Source: Phocoena phocoena (taxonomy: Eukaryota; Chordata; Mammalia; Artiodactyla; Phocoenidae). Taken from it: a stretch of DNA of 64,000 nt. Below the pieces are notes generated by a model. The model saw nothing but the letters and a program-made list of their open reading frames with translations, made no database searches and had not been told where the DNA came from. A program made the position numbers and the translations under genes. Of the stretch, positions 23,991 to 37,200 are shown piece by piece. The stretch is from NCBI RefSeq assembly GCF_963924675.1, contig NC_089232.1, forward strand, positions 50,158,759 through 50,222,758, in the 5' to 3' direction. Each line of letters starts with the position of its first letter. The first letter of the stretch is position 1.

Positions 23991-25260
23991 GACCACACAG
24001 GAAGCAGAGAAGCAGTTAGAAGTCTGTGGGGTAAGGAAGAATGAGCAGCTCTGTTGGAAAAGCTTGCAGCAGAAGCAATTTCCCCGGAGAAGAACAAGAT
24101 CTAAGTTACCAATGTATAGCCTTTTCTGGCAGTCAGTCATATAAGGCAAAGAGGAAGAGAGGGGGAAGACTCCAAGAGACTTTAGGGGAAGGGGATGGAG
24201 CACCCACTGATGGGGGAAAAGGTAATAAAAGGTGACAAACATCATCTAGTTCACAATTTTACCCAAGGCCACTTCTGGTTCCAGTGTAAGTTTAATATAG
24301 AATTTGTCCTTTTCCACAATGAGTACTTAGCAAAGCCTTTGAAAAATATTTCAATGTCTCAAAATAATCCACTGGAGAGGCAGGCTCTTGGCATTTAACA
24401 ACGCCACCGTTCAGAGATGCTCTTTCCTTGTCCTTTTCATGGCACTTGAGGACCTTTGGGTGGAATTCTCTCTGAGCAGTGTGAAAATATCAAAACAAAA
24501 CCCTACAGAAAAGGACAAGTGCTGCAACTGGGTGCCATGTCCCACCCCCATGCAGCCACTCTCAGATCGGCAGCATCTTTCTCAGAGATGAGAAGCAGAA
24601 AGAGACTAAATTCTACACTGATCACAATTGGGTTTCCCCAATCAGAACATTTATTCTCTGTTAGAGGGAATTCATAGTCTCAGTTCCAAAAATCACAAAA
24701 ATGTGCCTGTTGGGTCAGCATAGCTGATATTCAAGCATTAATACCAGTAAAGAGCAAATAAATTGAAGGACATGACCGAAGTACTCAAGAAAATAAAATC
24801 AAAGTTGGTCATAAAGGGTCCTTAAAGGAAATTCATAGACACCCACCCTCTATGGGAGGGTGGAAGGTCTCTGAATCCAATGCCATTTCTGTAAAAGAAA
24901 CTAAGAAATAATACCTTGGATATACAGGCCTGCCTGCATCTGTACCCGTAAACTCTGCCTTGCCTCCAACTGCAATGTGTGAACTGTTTACGCCCTTATC
25001 TAAATCAGCCCTCTGCTGGCTGATCTCATCCCCTCTGATCTACTCAGAGATAAGGTCCTAGCAATTTTCTCCCTCTCTGTCTTCTGCCATATCAGTTTTC
25101 CTTTCACAACAGATCACTGCTAGCCTGCAGAGATATCCACCACCTGATGCATACCAAGGAGTGGGGAGAGGGCAGTCAGTCCTGGATGCAGGCAATAATG
25201 GTACACACTGTCTGTAGAGAATTTAAATACATGAGGAAATTGACTAAAAGTCTCTCTCTC
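23991..25260. other. Intergenic, nothing recognised
   Basis: Unique sequence. The several short open frames here lack homology that I can recognise and overlap one another on both strands. Confidence 0.45.
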
Positions 25261-25374
25261 TTTTTTTTTTGACCATGCCACTTGCAGGATCTCAGTTCCC
25301 CAACAAGGGATTGAACCCATGCTCCCTGCAGTGGAAGTGCAGCGCCCTAACCACTGGACTGCCAGGGAATTCCC
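25261..25374 (-). mobile_element. Short CHR-type SINE, reverse orientation
   Basis: Begins with a T run, then GGATCTCAGTTCCCCAACAAGG, GATTGAACCCATGCTCCCTGC, and ends with CCACTGGACTGCCAGGGAATTCCC-like text, the reversed tRNA-like head. Confidence 0.8.
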
Positions 25375-26203
25375 ATAAAAATCTGCTTTCTATTATCACC
25401 ATGTGCTGACAGTTCTAAGCAACGTCTGAGCTAAAATGCCCCCCTCCCCAACTTTTTTATTGGCATAGCGTTCTAAACAGTTGCTATAATTACTGTTGTT
25501 TTAATAATGCATATGTAAGCTTCAAATTGGCACATTTTTTTTTCATTGGCACATTTTAATTTCTTAACATTTAATAAACTCAACATTTAATAAACACTGT
25601 GTTCTACACAGAAGTTAATTTGGAAAACTCCCAGTTACACAGTTGGACCAGGACACATGTGGACTTAGATACACATATTTGTTATGGGAATACATAATGG
25701 TCCAGAATTGTTCAAACTTGCTTCAGGCACAATTCTTGTCTCCATCCCCTTTGGTACTACGTATTCCTGGGTTTGAATCATAGATTCAAAATAAACAATG
25801 ATCATAAATATGAAGAAATAGAACCTGAGTCACTTCAGTTTTGTCATTCTATGTGACCACTTGGAGTTGCTATTTGTGTCTTTAAAAGAGTGTAGCAGAG
25901 TATGAGTGGCAAGATGTAGTAGTTTTGTTTGGTTACTTTACACATGAAATACTGTATTTGAATAATAATATATTTTAAATGGACATTTATTCTTCTATTT
26001 TAATCATTAATTGTTTTAAAACTAAAGAAGGAATCAAGAAAATAAAACATTACATCAGCAGCTACTTAAATTGTACTTTTTCCAAATGTTTTAATTTCAC
26101 TAAAGTTCATTTATTCGTTACATTGACATAGAGTATTATTATACCAGACTATAACAAAGAATCAAGGTACAAACTCTTAGGTAAATATAAAAACTACTAA
26201 ATG
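25375..26203. other. Intergenic, AT-rich, nothing recognised
   Basis: No exon or clear repeat. A small local duplication of a CATTTAATAAAC phrase occurs near 25568-25595. Confidence 0.45.
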
Positions 26204-26216
26204 AATAGTTGTGTAT

Positions 26217-26489
26217 GGGACATCCCTGGTGGTCCAGTGGTAAAGAAACCACCTTCCAACGCAGGGGACGCAGATTCAATCGCTCGTCGGGGAACTAAGA
26301 TCCCACATGCCACGGGGCAACTAAGCCCGTGCGCCACAACTACTGAGTCCCTGCTCCTCAACTAGAGAGCCTGCATGCCGCAAACTACAGAGCCCACGCA
26401 GCACAACTAGGGAGATGCCAGCACGTCGCAACCTAAGAACTCACATGCCGTAACAAAGGCCTGACGCAGCCAAAAACAAACAAACAAAA
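26217..26489 (+). mobile_element. CHR-type SINE
   Basis: Head ACATCCCTGGTGGTCCAGTGG, then GATTCAATCGCTCGTCGGGG, tail CAAACAAACAAAAAA. Flanking duplication AATAGTTGTGTAT (26204-26216) and AATAGTTATGTAT (26490-26502), one mismatch. Confidence 0.88.
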
Positions 26490-27184
26490 AATAGTTATGT
26501 ATATTTTGTCCTCTAGGAACTTGGAGGAATTTGCAGGTGGTCACCACATCAACATGAAATGACATTGACCAGTAGAGTTCAATCAAGAAAATATTTAAAA
26601 GCAAAACAAGAGACAATTGAAGCAATGGCTGAATTTATATTGAAGTATATAATACCTTCAACACCACACATACAGTTAATGAAAACTGAAGAAATAGGCA
26701 CATCTGAAGATATAAATGATACAAGATTCAGATGACATGGGATTGAAAGATGACAAGGAATCATTTTTTATAAGTGCTGACAGTGAGAAAGAGGAGGAAA
26801 TTTTTAGCAAGAGTCAACATCAGTAAGGTTAAAAAATAATAATAATGGAGAGACACTAGTAAAGACCAAAGCCAAGACTTAGGTCTCAAGGGTTGAAGGG
26901 ATGTTAAAAAAGATCTCATCCTCACCAGCTACTGTCCCAAAGTTCATATTTGCAGCAAAGCTCCCCCCAAAAGCCATCTACTCACGGTCTCCACATGCAC
27001 TTGAGCTGTCTGTCAAGTTCACCGATGTTCTCCATGTTGCTAAATTCAATGGTCAATTCTTAGTCCTCATCTTATCCTATAAGCAGAATTTGAAGGAGCT
27101 GATTACACTTACTCAAGTGAGCTACTCTTCCCAAGTCTCCTTTATGGGATCATCCTCACTTTCCTGACCTCTGAACTTTAGAGA

Positions 27185-28245
27185 ATGCGAAGGGTCAGTT
27201 CTCAGACCACTTCCACTCTTTATATTCACTCCTAGGTGATCCCATCCAGTCTCACAGCTTTAAGTACTGATATCTCTAAAAGTCACATCCCTAGCCCAGA
27301 CCTCTGTCCCTCCTTATACAGCCAGTGGTTACTTACTGTCTCCAACTGGATATCTAATAGGCATCCCAGAGTTACCACATCCAAACCTGAATTTCTGATC
27401 TCTCTCCTCAAACTTTCTCCTAACAGTCTTCCCCTTCTCCGTAAAAGACAGCTCCATTTTGTAGCTGCTCAGCCAAAACTCCGGGAGTCAGTTTTGGTTT
27501 CCTTCTTTCCCTCACTCTGGGAATCCAATCCAATCCATCAGCACACACTGTTAGTTCTGTATTTCAAACATGTTCTGAGTCCAACCATTTTTCATCTCCC
27601 ACCCTAGTCACCATCACCTCTCACCTGGGTTATTGCAGTAGCCTCCTAACTGCTCTCTCTGCTTCTCTCATTGCCCCGCTTCTATGTCCATGGAACCATC
27701 TTAACATGTAATTCAGCTTATGTCACTCCTCCACACAAACCCTTCCAGTGGTTTGCGTCTCACACAAAGTCCTTCCCATAGCCCATTGAGGCCTACTGAC
27801 CTGCTTCCCTCACCTACCCACAACCTCTCTGATTCCTCCCCCAACCATCCTCCTTGCTCACTCTGCCCTGGCCACCTTATAGCCACCTGCCTCCTTGGTG
27901 TTCCTCTGACAGGCTAAGCACACCTTGACTGCAGTGCCTTTGCACTAGAAGTTCCCTCTGCTGGACACACTCTTATTTCTTTCAGGTCTCTGCTAGAGTG
28001 TCATCTCATCAGACAGGACCTTCCTGACCAACCTATCTAAAAGGGCATTCTCTGCCACTCTGTTGCTTTTTTTTTTTTTCCCTACATAGCAATGATCACA
28101 GCCTGATACTAGTTTATTGTCTCACTTCCCCCACTATTACATATCCTTTACAAGAACAGGAACTTACTGTTTCTGTGATTGTTTATCCCCAGTGCCTAGA
28201 AAAATGCAGGTACTTAGTAGACATGCAGTAAACATTAGAATTAGC
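27185..28245 (+). repeat. LINE L2, long 3' fragment
   Basis: Typical L2 text in order: CATCCAAACCTGAATTTCTG, ATCCAATCCAATCCATCAGC, CACCTGGGTTATTGCAGTAG, TATGTCACTCCTCCACACAA, TGCCTTTGCACTAGAAGTTCC, CCTTCCTGACC and CCCCAGTGCCTAGAAAAATG. About 1 kb with no open reading frame. The short frames at 27236-27607 and 27720-27917 are pieces of it. Confidence 0.82.
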
Positions 28246-28249
28246 AAGA

Positions 28250-31170
28250 CAATTAATTGGAGCAATGGTCACATAACATTTTGAGGTGATTCAAAGTCAC
28301 CACTTAAGGCACCCAATGTCTTAAACAAGCCTTCTGTACTTCAGAGTGTGGAAGACAGCTTCAGGAAGGCCTCAAATGTTTAGCCACATTCATAGACTTA
28401 CTCATGCTCTAAGGTTTTTGGAAACACGTCATTCTAACAGGCTTTATAAGGGAATGACATCATCTACCCAGAAAGATTTCTGAGAGAAAGACAGAGCCCA
28501 TCTTGAAAAGACAATGCTCATTATTGATTTCAGAGAACTAAACAGGGTAAAGTCTTATCCCCGAGTCAAGGTGGCATGGAATATTCTCCAGAAAGCACAT
28601 AGCTTGTTCTTACTTCAGAGCCTGAAAGTACAATCCTGGGCTGGAGCTCTTCAGAGACCACATCGATCTTGATATATGTACCTGGAAGCTCAGAAGCTGA
28701 ACGTGATAGATTCATTGTAATATGTTATACATCTTTCAAAGTAAGCAGATTTAGAGTTTATTAATTCTCATCAGAAAAAGTTTGTTTGAAATGTGTTCAG
28801 AAGAAAGGCACTATTTTTCTATCTCTTTAGTACTTACAAATGTTTAGAGATAAGTATGGTATTTAAATCTTCGGGATGTGTAAAATTGTATTTAACAGCC
28901 TTTTTAGACAAGGCATTAGGAATACTTTAGAGTGTTTGCCTATTGCATTAATTTTAATTATACTCCACTGGATTCACAATGCTTTGAAAATGCTTTACAA
29001 AATGCCCCCAAGATCTTTTATTAATCGCAATACAAGCACCATCAAATTCAAACGCTGTTTCTCATTCTGGGTAGCAGCAGCTTGCCTGCGAGCGCCCTCT
29101 TCTGTTTCAAGATAATACCGCAAATTGTATTACAGGGAATTCACAGCAATTCTGGATAGTACAAAAATGGGCTTTTCAGGAAAATGTCAACACACACAAT
29201 CATATTATTTAAATATGCTATCCTCCCACCTGAGGTTTGTACGGCTTTTCTGGAGCAGATAGATGAGGCGAAGATGAGGGAAATGTTGCAGTCCCCGAAG
29301 TATAGTGGTGATTTACATTTCTTCTCTAGGCAGTCTCATAGAAATGAACTTTAATCTTTAAAAAAAAAAGGGGGGCAACTCGTCTAATCTGTTCTCCTAC
29401 AGACAGGACATGACTTTAAGGCATAAAATCACCTGGAGCTTTTATCTAAGGTAGTTTTTGTAACTCACCTATTTGCTTTCTGGCTAGCAATTCTGTCTTG
29501 CTTTAAAAATTGACAAATTCGTGTTTAGATGCCAGGTCTAAGCAGGATCTTATTAACAATTATAGCAAAAATCTTTTGTTTCAGTATAAACTGGGGAAAT
29601 ATGCAGGCAATCAGGTTGAGCGCCATGAAATTGCCATCAAGAATGGTTAAATATTGTCAGTTTCACATGGTTCAATTAAATACCTTGTCCGTCTTGTCAA
29701 TTTAATAGCCTTGTCCCTTAGGACCCTGGGTAAGAGCACAAAAGGTCCTGGGAGTAGAGTAGCTGCTGAGAATGGGGAGGGGCTGGAAGAGACCCAGCAA
29801 AATGTAGTGAAATCACCTTGTGTCTACACAAAGGGGGGGGGGGCGAGTCTAGGTGAAGTTGAGACAAAACAGGAAAGAAATGATTGATGGAATTTGAGAA
29901 ATTTTGTTATAAATAGGATTGGTTTATGTTACTTAATCTTTTTGTTGTTCCTGCCCAATGAGAATCAAGCCCTGTTAATTTCAGTAGTGGCTAAAACAGT
30001 TCCAAATGATCTGGCCTCTATGAAGTTTCATTTCCTGATGCAGTTTTGAAATTTAACTTTACTATATAGCTAGATAAGAATTGAATTCCAACACATGGCA
30101 GCTTCCTCATGAAAGGGCGGGTGGAGAGGTTGTTAGGTTGGTTTTTATTAGAGCTGATTTATCTTCATATCTTTAATGCCCCCCAAAACACACACACTTT
30201 ATCTTAAATAGATTCTGTAAAATTGCAAAAAAATAATTTTCTAAACTTAAAAATATTTCTTTACATGCACATTATTTCCAGTTGCCAAAGTTTGAAAGTT
30301 CCTTAGAATTCTCCTGGTGATAAAGTTCATCCCGTTGGGAAGAATTGTGAAAGACTAACTAGTTCATTTATCCAGGTTATCAACACCTTCATTGTCTTTG
30401 AGTTATTTTACAACTCTGTAAATTTTAGAGAACTGATAATAACATACATGATCTTTGTCCATACAAATGCAAATTAATTAGGGGAAATTGATTATTGATA
30501 TTGGCCTATGGATAGATCCATTTTGCATCTATTTGTAAATTCTTTTCAGAATTCTTTATTTCCTGTACATGTCTCTGCTCTTTGAATTCTCCTTAGAACC
30601 ACTTGTAACATCTTACCAGTTCCCGTGTTAGTTAATGAGTTAAGTAAGATCTTGGGCATCTACTCATATCATTTATGAGAGTAATGATTATATCCTCTTT
30701 TAAAAATCATCCTTTAACATCACCAATTGTAGTCTGATTGTGTTATTTTTCCAGGATGTGCCAAGACGCCATGTACACTGAGTCCTTAATAGTGAAGCAG
30801 GTATACATTTGCCTGACAGAGTCAATTGGTTAAGGTTATTGAAATTGATTTCATACCTTAAAAAAAATTGCCCCAGACCTTGCAAAAGAAGATATAAGTC
30901 CATTGCACAGCAAGAATCATTTGAAATACATCTTTAATTTTAAAAAATCTATATGCAATCTACAAAATACTTCGTTACATGATTATTAAGGCTCAATCTG
31001 TTTTATATCTGTATTGATGACATAAAATCATATTTTGAATAAGATATAATAATACTTAGTCATTATTAAGGAAGGCCTTCTGACATAATTTATAAGAGAA
31101 GAAGGGCTATATCGAAAGCACAGACCCTGAATGAAGGGAACTAAAACCCTAGAACTGTTTAATATATAAA
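28250..31170. other. Intergenic, no gene or clear repeat
   Basis: Unique AT-rich sequence with a 10-G run near 29833-29842. No supported feature. Confidence 0.45.
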
Positions 31171-31193
31171 TCAGGTCAAAAAATGCCAGCCTT

Positions 31194-31380
31194 GGGCTTC
31201 CCTGGTGGCGCAGTGGTTGAGAGTCCGCCTGCCGATGCAGGGGACACAGGTTCGTGCCCCGGTCCGGGAGGATCCCACATGCCGCGGAGCGGCTGGGCCC
31301 GTGAGCCATGGCCGCTGGGTTTGTGCGTCCGGAGCCTGTGCTCCACAACGGGAGAGGCCACAACAGTGAGAGGCCAGCGC

Positions 31381-31407
<27 letters not shown>
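31194..31407 (+). mobile_element. CHR-2-type SINE, young-looking
   Basis: Head GGGCTTCCCTGGTGGCGCAGT, B-box region GGTTCGTGCCCCGGTCCGGG, then CCGTGAGCCATGGCCGCTGG, and an A run of about 27. Duplication AAAAAATGCCAGCCTT at 31178-31193, repeated after the A run up to 31424. The long pure A tail and intact duplication suggest a recent insertion, possibly polymorphic. Confidence 0.92.
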
Positions 31408-31416
<9 letters not shown>

Positions 31417-31429
31417 CCAGCCTTTATTT

Positions 31430-34126
31430 ATGCTAGGAAGGGTTTTTTTCCCATACTTTTTTTAATGGATAAACTATTTCTATCCCCATAAAAAAAGGAA
31501 ATGTCCTTAAATTCAGATCTGTAAACTGATCAGGTAACCATCAAGCCATGAATTCATTTACGCAGCTAATACGATCCTTTGACTGGTAAGGCAACCAGGC
31601 CAAACCAATTAGAGCAGAACAATTCATCCCAAACTGGCCAACTCCTTGGAAGTCTGCCATTGTGTCAGTTAAACAAATGACCCCAAGGGGGTCAAACTTA
31701 TAAAGCATTGATCTAAATTACCTAAATTAAAATGCTAGAAAGGAGTAGTTCCTCCTTCATTCACTTCCTTCCTCCATTCCCTACCTTAAAAGCAGGAGTT
31801 TTTATTGTTGTTGTTTTGAAGATCATCATTTACTTTCTGGCAAAGGAGATTCTACTTCTTAATTGGTAAGTCTAAGCGGACCCTACCTGATTTTTCACTT
31901 AGAGCATCGGGATCACATTTGACCTTCTGCCATTTCTGAGGTCAGAAGAATTGTATTAAGAAGCCTCTCCACCGGACACGGTATGTTAATTTAACGTTAA
32001 GTAATGAATATTTAAGGATCCTAATAGATGTGCAAATGAACAGTTAAGCTGCAGCACCCCGCTGTTCCTGCCATCAACCTTTGCATTGCTGCAGAAACTC
32101 ACTTGGGCTTCAGTCAGCCTTTTGTTACCTTTCCAGCACTGAATCTTGAGACGTTCCTGAAGGCTGAAGGGCTGGTGAATAAATGACCCCAGCAGTGAGG
32201 TCCCCACACATACTGGCAACCTGTGAAGCCTAAGGAGTGATTAATTGAACCCTGTGCTGAAATTACTTTGAGGTGTAAATATTCATCAAGTTCATCTGAA
32301 TCAGACTCTGAGTTCTTTATAGGCAGGACGCCATAAAACAGATCTGCCAGGACCCGCAGCAATTAACCCAGCTATCGTCCCTGGTATCATGGAGCAGCAT
32401 CAGGTTCGGCCCGCCTCCATATTTGTTCTGAGCAGATTGAAGTCACTCCAGAATGTGCCACACCAGACGATGAGGCCGGATGGTGGAATTTTTTTTAAAT
32501 GACGCGCACATAGATTTGCCCTCCTATACGTCAACAGTGAGTCTCAAGCATATGATATTATGAGCAATACATCAGCTGAAGTTAAAAAGAGCAATACCAA
32601 TTCATTTCAACAGTCAACTTCTGCATTCTTTGCCTTTACAGTAAAATAATGAAAAGCATTAAATCTGCTGATTGATACAGATCATAAATGTTTGTTTTAT
32701 AAAATCTGCATTTTTTAACAGATTAAAATGAATGTAATGTAACATTAAATAAAATGTATGAGACAAACTCTGTGGGCCAGCAAATAATGTTGTTTGGAAG
32801 AACGCTATTATATCAGTTTTGACTCAAAACAAATCTAGTAAATAAAGAAAAATACCCACTAATCATATTTAAGGATCAACATAAATTGAAGGTACATTAA
32901 TACCACATGTTTTTTCCACATGTTTTTCTGACTGAAAAGAATACCTAGAATATAGATTTCCTAAATTTAAAAGTCTGACCTTTCACTATAAACACTGAAA
33001 GGAAATTATAAACAGAATTATAACTGCTAATGCCATTGGCTTTTCATTAAAAAACAAACATTTACCTGGCTTTGAAGAAGAGAAAGATCACTTCTTAGAA
33101 ACGTAGATAAAATAATCTAGTGTCTTTCACTTCGCTCACCTTTTAAAGAAAATTACCCTAAATTAAGCAGAATTAGCATAAACAGCACGATAGCAGAGCT
33201 AACATAAAATAATCATAATATGATTTAGACTTCTACTCAAGAGAAGCTTGTGTTAATTACAAAAAAAAATACTTTATCAAAATACATTCTTAGAGTCTGC
33301 ACTTCTGGGAAACAATATTCATGAACTTTAAAAATTCATTTTTAACATACATAAATATTTTAACTAGTGTCCAATACTGGGATTCCATTTTGAAAGGAAT
33401 CTCTCCAAGCAAAGGGCAATATGTCTTAGTGATTTGTACTGAAATATGTATATCAACAGAACTAGCTTCTTTGCAGCACACACCAGAATACAAATGTATT
33501 TTGAAAATAATGATACCGTGGGTGAAAGATAGGTACCGAATACAGCTGATGGTTACTCACCTTACTCACCAGTGTGGTAATAGGACAGGAAGATAAATAA
33601 TTCAGAGTCAGAGATAGTCCCACATCTCCATGTTAGCCTGTGGTTTCAACATCATCCTACAACTAACCACGTTTCAGACAAGAGCAAGAGGGAAAATTAA
33701 GTACTTCGGTTTACGTCTCCTTTGATTGCCTCGTCCTCTAGTACTAGTGCTAGCGCAATAAGAAGAGGTAGGGGCTGGAGGATAATAACTATGGCCCTAG
33801 GTAACCCAGAGGGCAAAACAATCAGCCACCAAGTAATCAAAAATCAAAAATGCTTCGGCCAAGTGGCTGTCAGGTCACAATAATAGCGCCTTTGAGTTAC
33901 ACTAGGAAACAAAAACATCATGAAAATTATAGACACATTTTAGATCACACCCCCAGGGCACAAACATATCAAAAGCATAAAGTACAGACGGTTCGGTTGC
34001 AGGTCTAAACTTCTCTAAACGTAACCACTGGACCTGTCATTTCCACTCTACAGTAGCAGAACTTTGTGTGGTTTCTGTGAATTACGTATTTGGAAAGTGG
34101 GTCGTCATCACTGACTCTTGCTACTC
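31430..34126. other. STON1 3' flank and 3' UTR region
   Basis: Holds the STON1 3' UTR immediately left of 34127; its extent is not known. No young repeats. A unique, evenly composed block at about 31850-32600 could be a conserved non-coding element. Confidence 0.45.
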
Positions 34127-34201
34127 CTACTGAGTTACGCAGTCACCAGCTTTATCTGGGTCTTCTCCATCGATTTTAATCCACTTCTTTTCTATTTCAA
34201 C
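34127..34201 (-). CDS. STON1: STON1 terminal coding exon (exon 4)
   Basis: The acceptor TTTGCATGACAG|GTTGAA starts the exon at 34201. It encodes 24 residues, VEIEKKWIKIDGEDPDK then AGDCVTQ, followed by TAG at 34129-34127. The human protein ends in almost the same way. The 3' UTR continues to the left. No polyadenylation signal could be assigned with confidence: minus-strand AATAAA occurs at 31801-31806 and inside repeats, too far away to choose by eye. Confidence 0.92.
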   Translation of the reverse strand, partial: VEIEKKWIKIDGEDPDKAGDCVTQ

Positions 34202-37200
34202 CTGTCATGCAAAAGCAAAACAGGGGCAGCATTAACAAATGCAACAGAGCACATCATCTCTTCAGTCCTCATTTGTAAATGAGGCAAGGACTCTAGCCAC
34301 CTCATCCTTTGGACACAAACACAGCCCCTCTACCCTGTCGTGCCCGTTCCCAAGTGAAGCACACTGCTCTCTTTTGGGACAACAGAGTCTCCCAAATCCT
34401 TCCCTTCTAGGGTCAGATCTGGAAGAGGACAAACTTTCTTCCAAGTCAGACACAGGTTTTATAAAATGTATACAGACTACATATACTGATAAGACATTTA
34501 CAAATCTGGCTAGACATGCGATCAAAGATGCCCCCGAGTATCATATATCCAGCCTCTGGCCCACCTGAGATTTAGAGCACACCCAAAATCATCTCTCTAA
34601 CTGAAACTAGTTTACAACAGTAAACAGCTGGGCCAAACCATCTGCCTGCCCCTCTTCTTTTTCATCTCACCTCAAACGGCACTTCCTCACAGAGGCCCTC
34701 CAGGACCACTCTAGATAAGGAAGCCCTCCATCCCTCTCTATCCTGTGACCCTCTTTTACTCTCTTCTTAGAATTTGTCACTACTTAAAATTATGTTATTT
34801 GCTCTTTTACTAATTATTTTTTGTTCCGCCACTAGAAGGTAGGCTTTATGAGAACAGGGGGTTGTCTTTTGTTCACCTTTGTGTTCCCAGCATCTACGGC
34901 AGCAGCTGGCGCTTTGAAATTGCTCAATAAATACTTATTAAATGGAAGATAACATTTTGAAACTGACTGCCACCAATACTATTAAAGCTAGAGAGACTTT
35001 GGTATATAATTGTGAGCGGTCCTCTACAACTATGTGAAACTGGCACATCCCACGAACAGCACATAGTATAAATGACATCTCCATGAGCACCTGACACACA
35101 TTTCAGTCACACGTAATACTTAGATGCCTAGTGTTACAGGTCAGGTTCCCCAAGAAGCAGATGCTGAGATGGAGACTGATGTGCAGAAAGTTTACTGGGG
35201 AGGGCTGCCGGGGAGGACACCTGACAAGGAGGGGAGGGAAGGGAGCAGAACAGGAAGAGGCAGAAGTCGGGCCGCAAAGCAGTCACAGTAAAGGCTCCAG
35301 CCGATGCCCAGGGAGGGCTGAAACTACGAAGGCCCTGCAGGGTTATTCCAACTTGAGGTAAAAGGGTCTTTAGACCCCTGATCCACCAGTTACTGGACAC
35401 AGGCTGCTCCAGGAAGGGGGCGTGACCTGGAGCATGGCATCCTTCTTCATCCAGGGCAATTCCCAGCTGCCGAGGGAATAAGTCCTTCAGTCCTGAAGGG
35501 GCTGCACAGAACAGCACCCATTCATCATTCATTTTACCAATAGAATAAAAATCACTGGACCCAAACATACAGGCTTCTGAACAGATAGTCCAAAATAAAG
35601 AAAAATCCAGACTTGGTTACTATATTATAGAACCACCAGTTGGTGCTAATGATGTCTTATATAATCATACCATTTCAAGATACTATGGGGGACTTCCCTT
35701 GGGGCGCAGTCGTTAAGAATCTGCCTGCCCATGCAGGGGACATGGGTTTGAGCCCTGGTCCGGGAAGATCCCACATGCCACGGAGCAACTAAGCCCGTGC
35801 GCCACAACTACTGAGGCTGCGCTCTAGAGCCCGCGAGCCATAACTACTGAGCCCGCGGGCCTAGAGGCCGTGCTCCGCAACAAGAGAAGCCACCACAGTG
35901 AGAAGCCTGCACACTGCAACGAAGAGTAGCCCCTGCTCGACGCAACTCGGGAAAGCCAGCGCACAGCAACGAAGACCCAACACAGCCAAAATTAAATTAA
36001 TTAATTAAAAAAAAAGACACTATTGGAAATGTGTGGCAGAGGTTATCTCTATATGTAAGTCTGAAGATAAGAAGGAAAAGCAAGTTTAGGAACAAACTTG
36101 TACAAGTGTATGTCACTCTTTAACTCATCTGGCGCAAGAATGCAGATGAGCTGATGGTGAACATTTAAAATTGTGGTGATAGAGTAACTCAGTATTTCCC
36201 AAAGAGTGCTCCACAGAATACTATTCCAGAAGATATTGATAGGTGTTTTACAGGAGACAAGATTCCATAATTGATGAGTTGGGAGAAACTGAGTTAAGTT
36301 TAACAAGTTTCCTTATTGCAGAACTTCTCAGAGCCTTTGTTCAACATTAATTTAGTGTACGATGTTCCCCAACTTATTTTTTTCTTGGGTCATTATATGG
36401 GACATATGTTCCATAGAACACACCTTGGGAAATGCTGTTCTAACAAAATCTTTATTATAAATATGCTTCTGAAATGTGAACTTATTTTTAATGCCCCGTT
36501 TTTCATTGAGAGCTAAGTACACAGCACTGTGTCCTCAGGCTTCCAATATTCTCTAGAACTGAGGGGAAGAACTAGGCTCACTGCTGACCATCCCTCTTTT
36601 CTAGGTCAAATACACACATACACACACACAGTCACTTAACAGGGCAAAGCAAATATCTAAAGCCAAATCAGGTCAAAGCTTCGGAAGCCCCAACTTGAAC
36701 TCAAGGGCTTCGGGATGTACCTGGATGTTGTAGCAGGCTCGCTGATGAACATGTTTCTGTGGCTGGACATCACTCTCCACCCCCAGAGACCTGACCTCTG
36801 TCCTTGAGGCACAGGTGTCAAGAATCCCAAACTGAACAGTAGCAAATGGATACCAATCAGAGGGAATTTCTTGGTCTGATCCAAGTTCTAGTTTGTATGA
36901 CAAACAATGGGGATGATCAGGACCTTGAAGAAAAAAATCAAATGGTCAGCCAAAGTATTTCAACGGCCATTGAACATTTCTCTTGAGCATAAGAGGCATG
37001 TATCCCTCTCTTTAATAAGCATTTCCATTAGCACTATGGTTGTGTGAATTCCACGAAACGACATACAATCAAAACTCACAATTTTGCACTAACTGGAGGG
37101 AAGTCTACCTGCATTTTTAAAGTACTAGCTTTGAAGTAAGTACAACTTTATCATTATATAGTTATATATGTTAACTCCCAAAATGTTTTCAATGAGAAGT

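Noticed and set aside
27236..27917. Open frames in a CT-rich stretch
   Set aside because: They are pieces of an L2 repeat.
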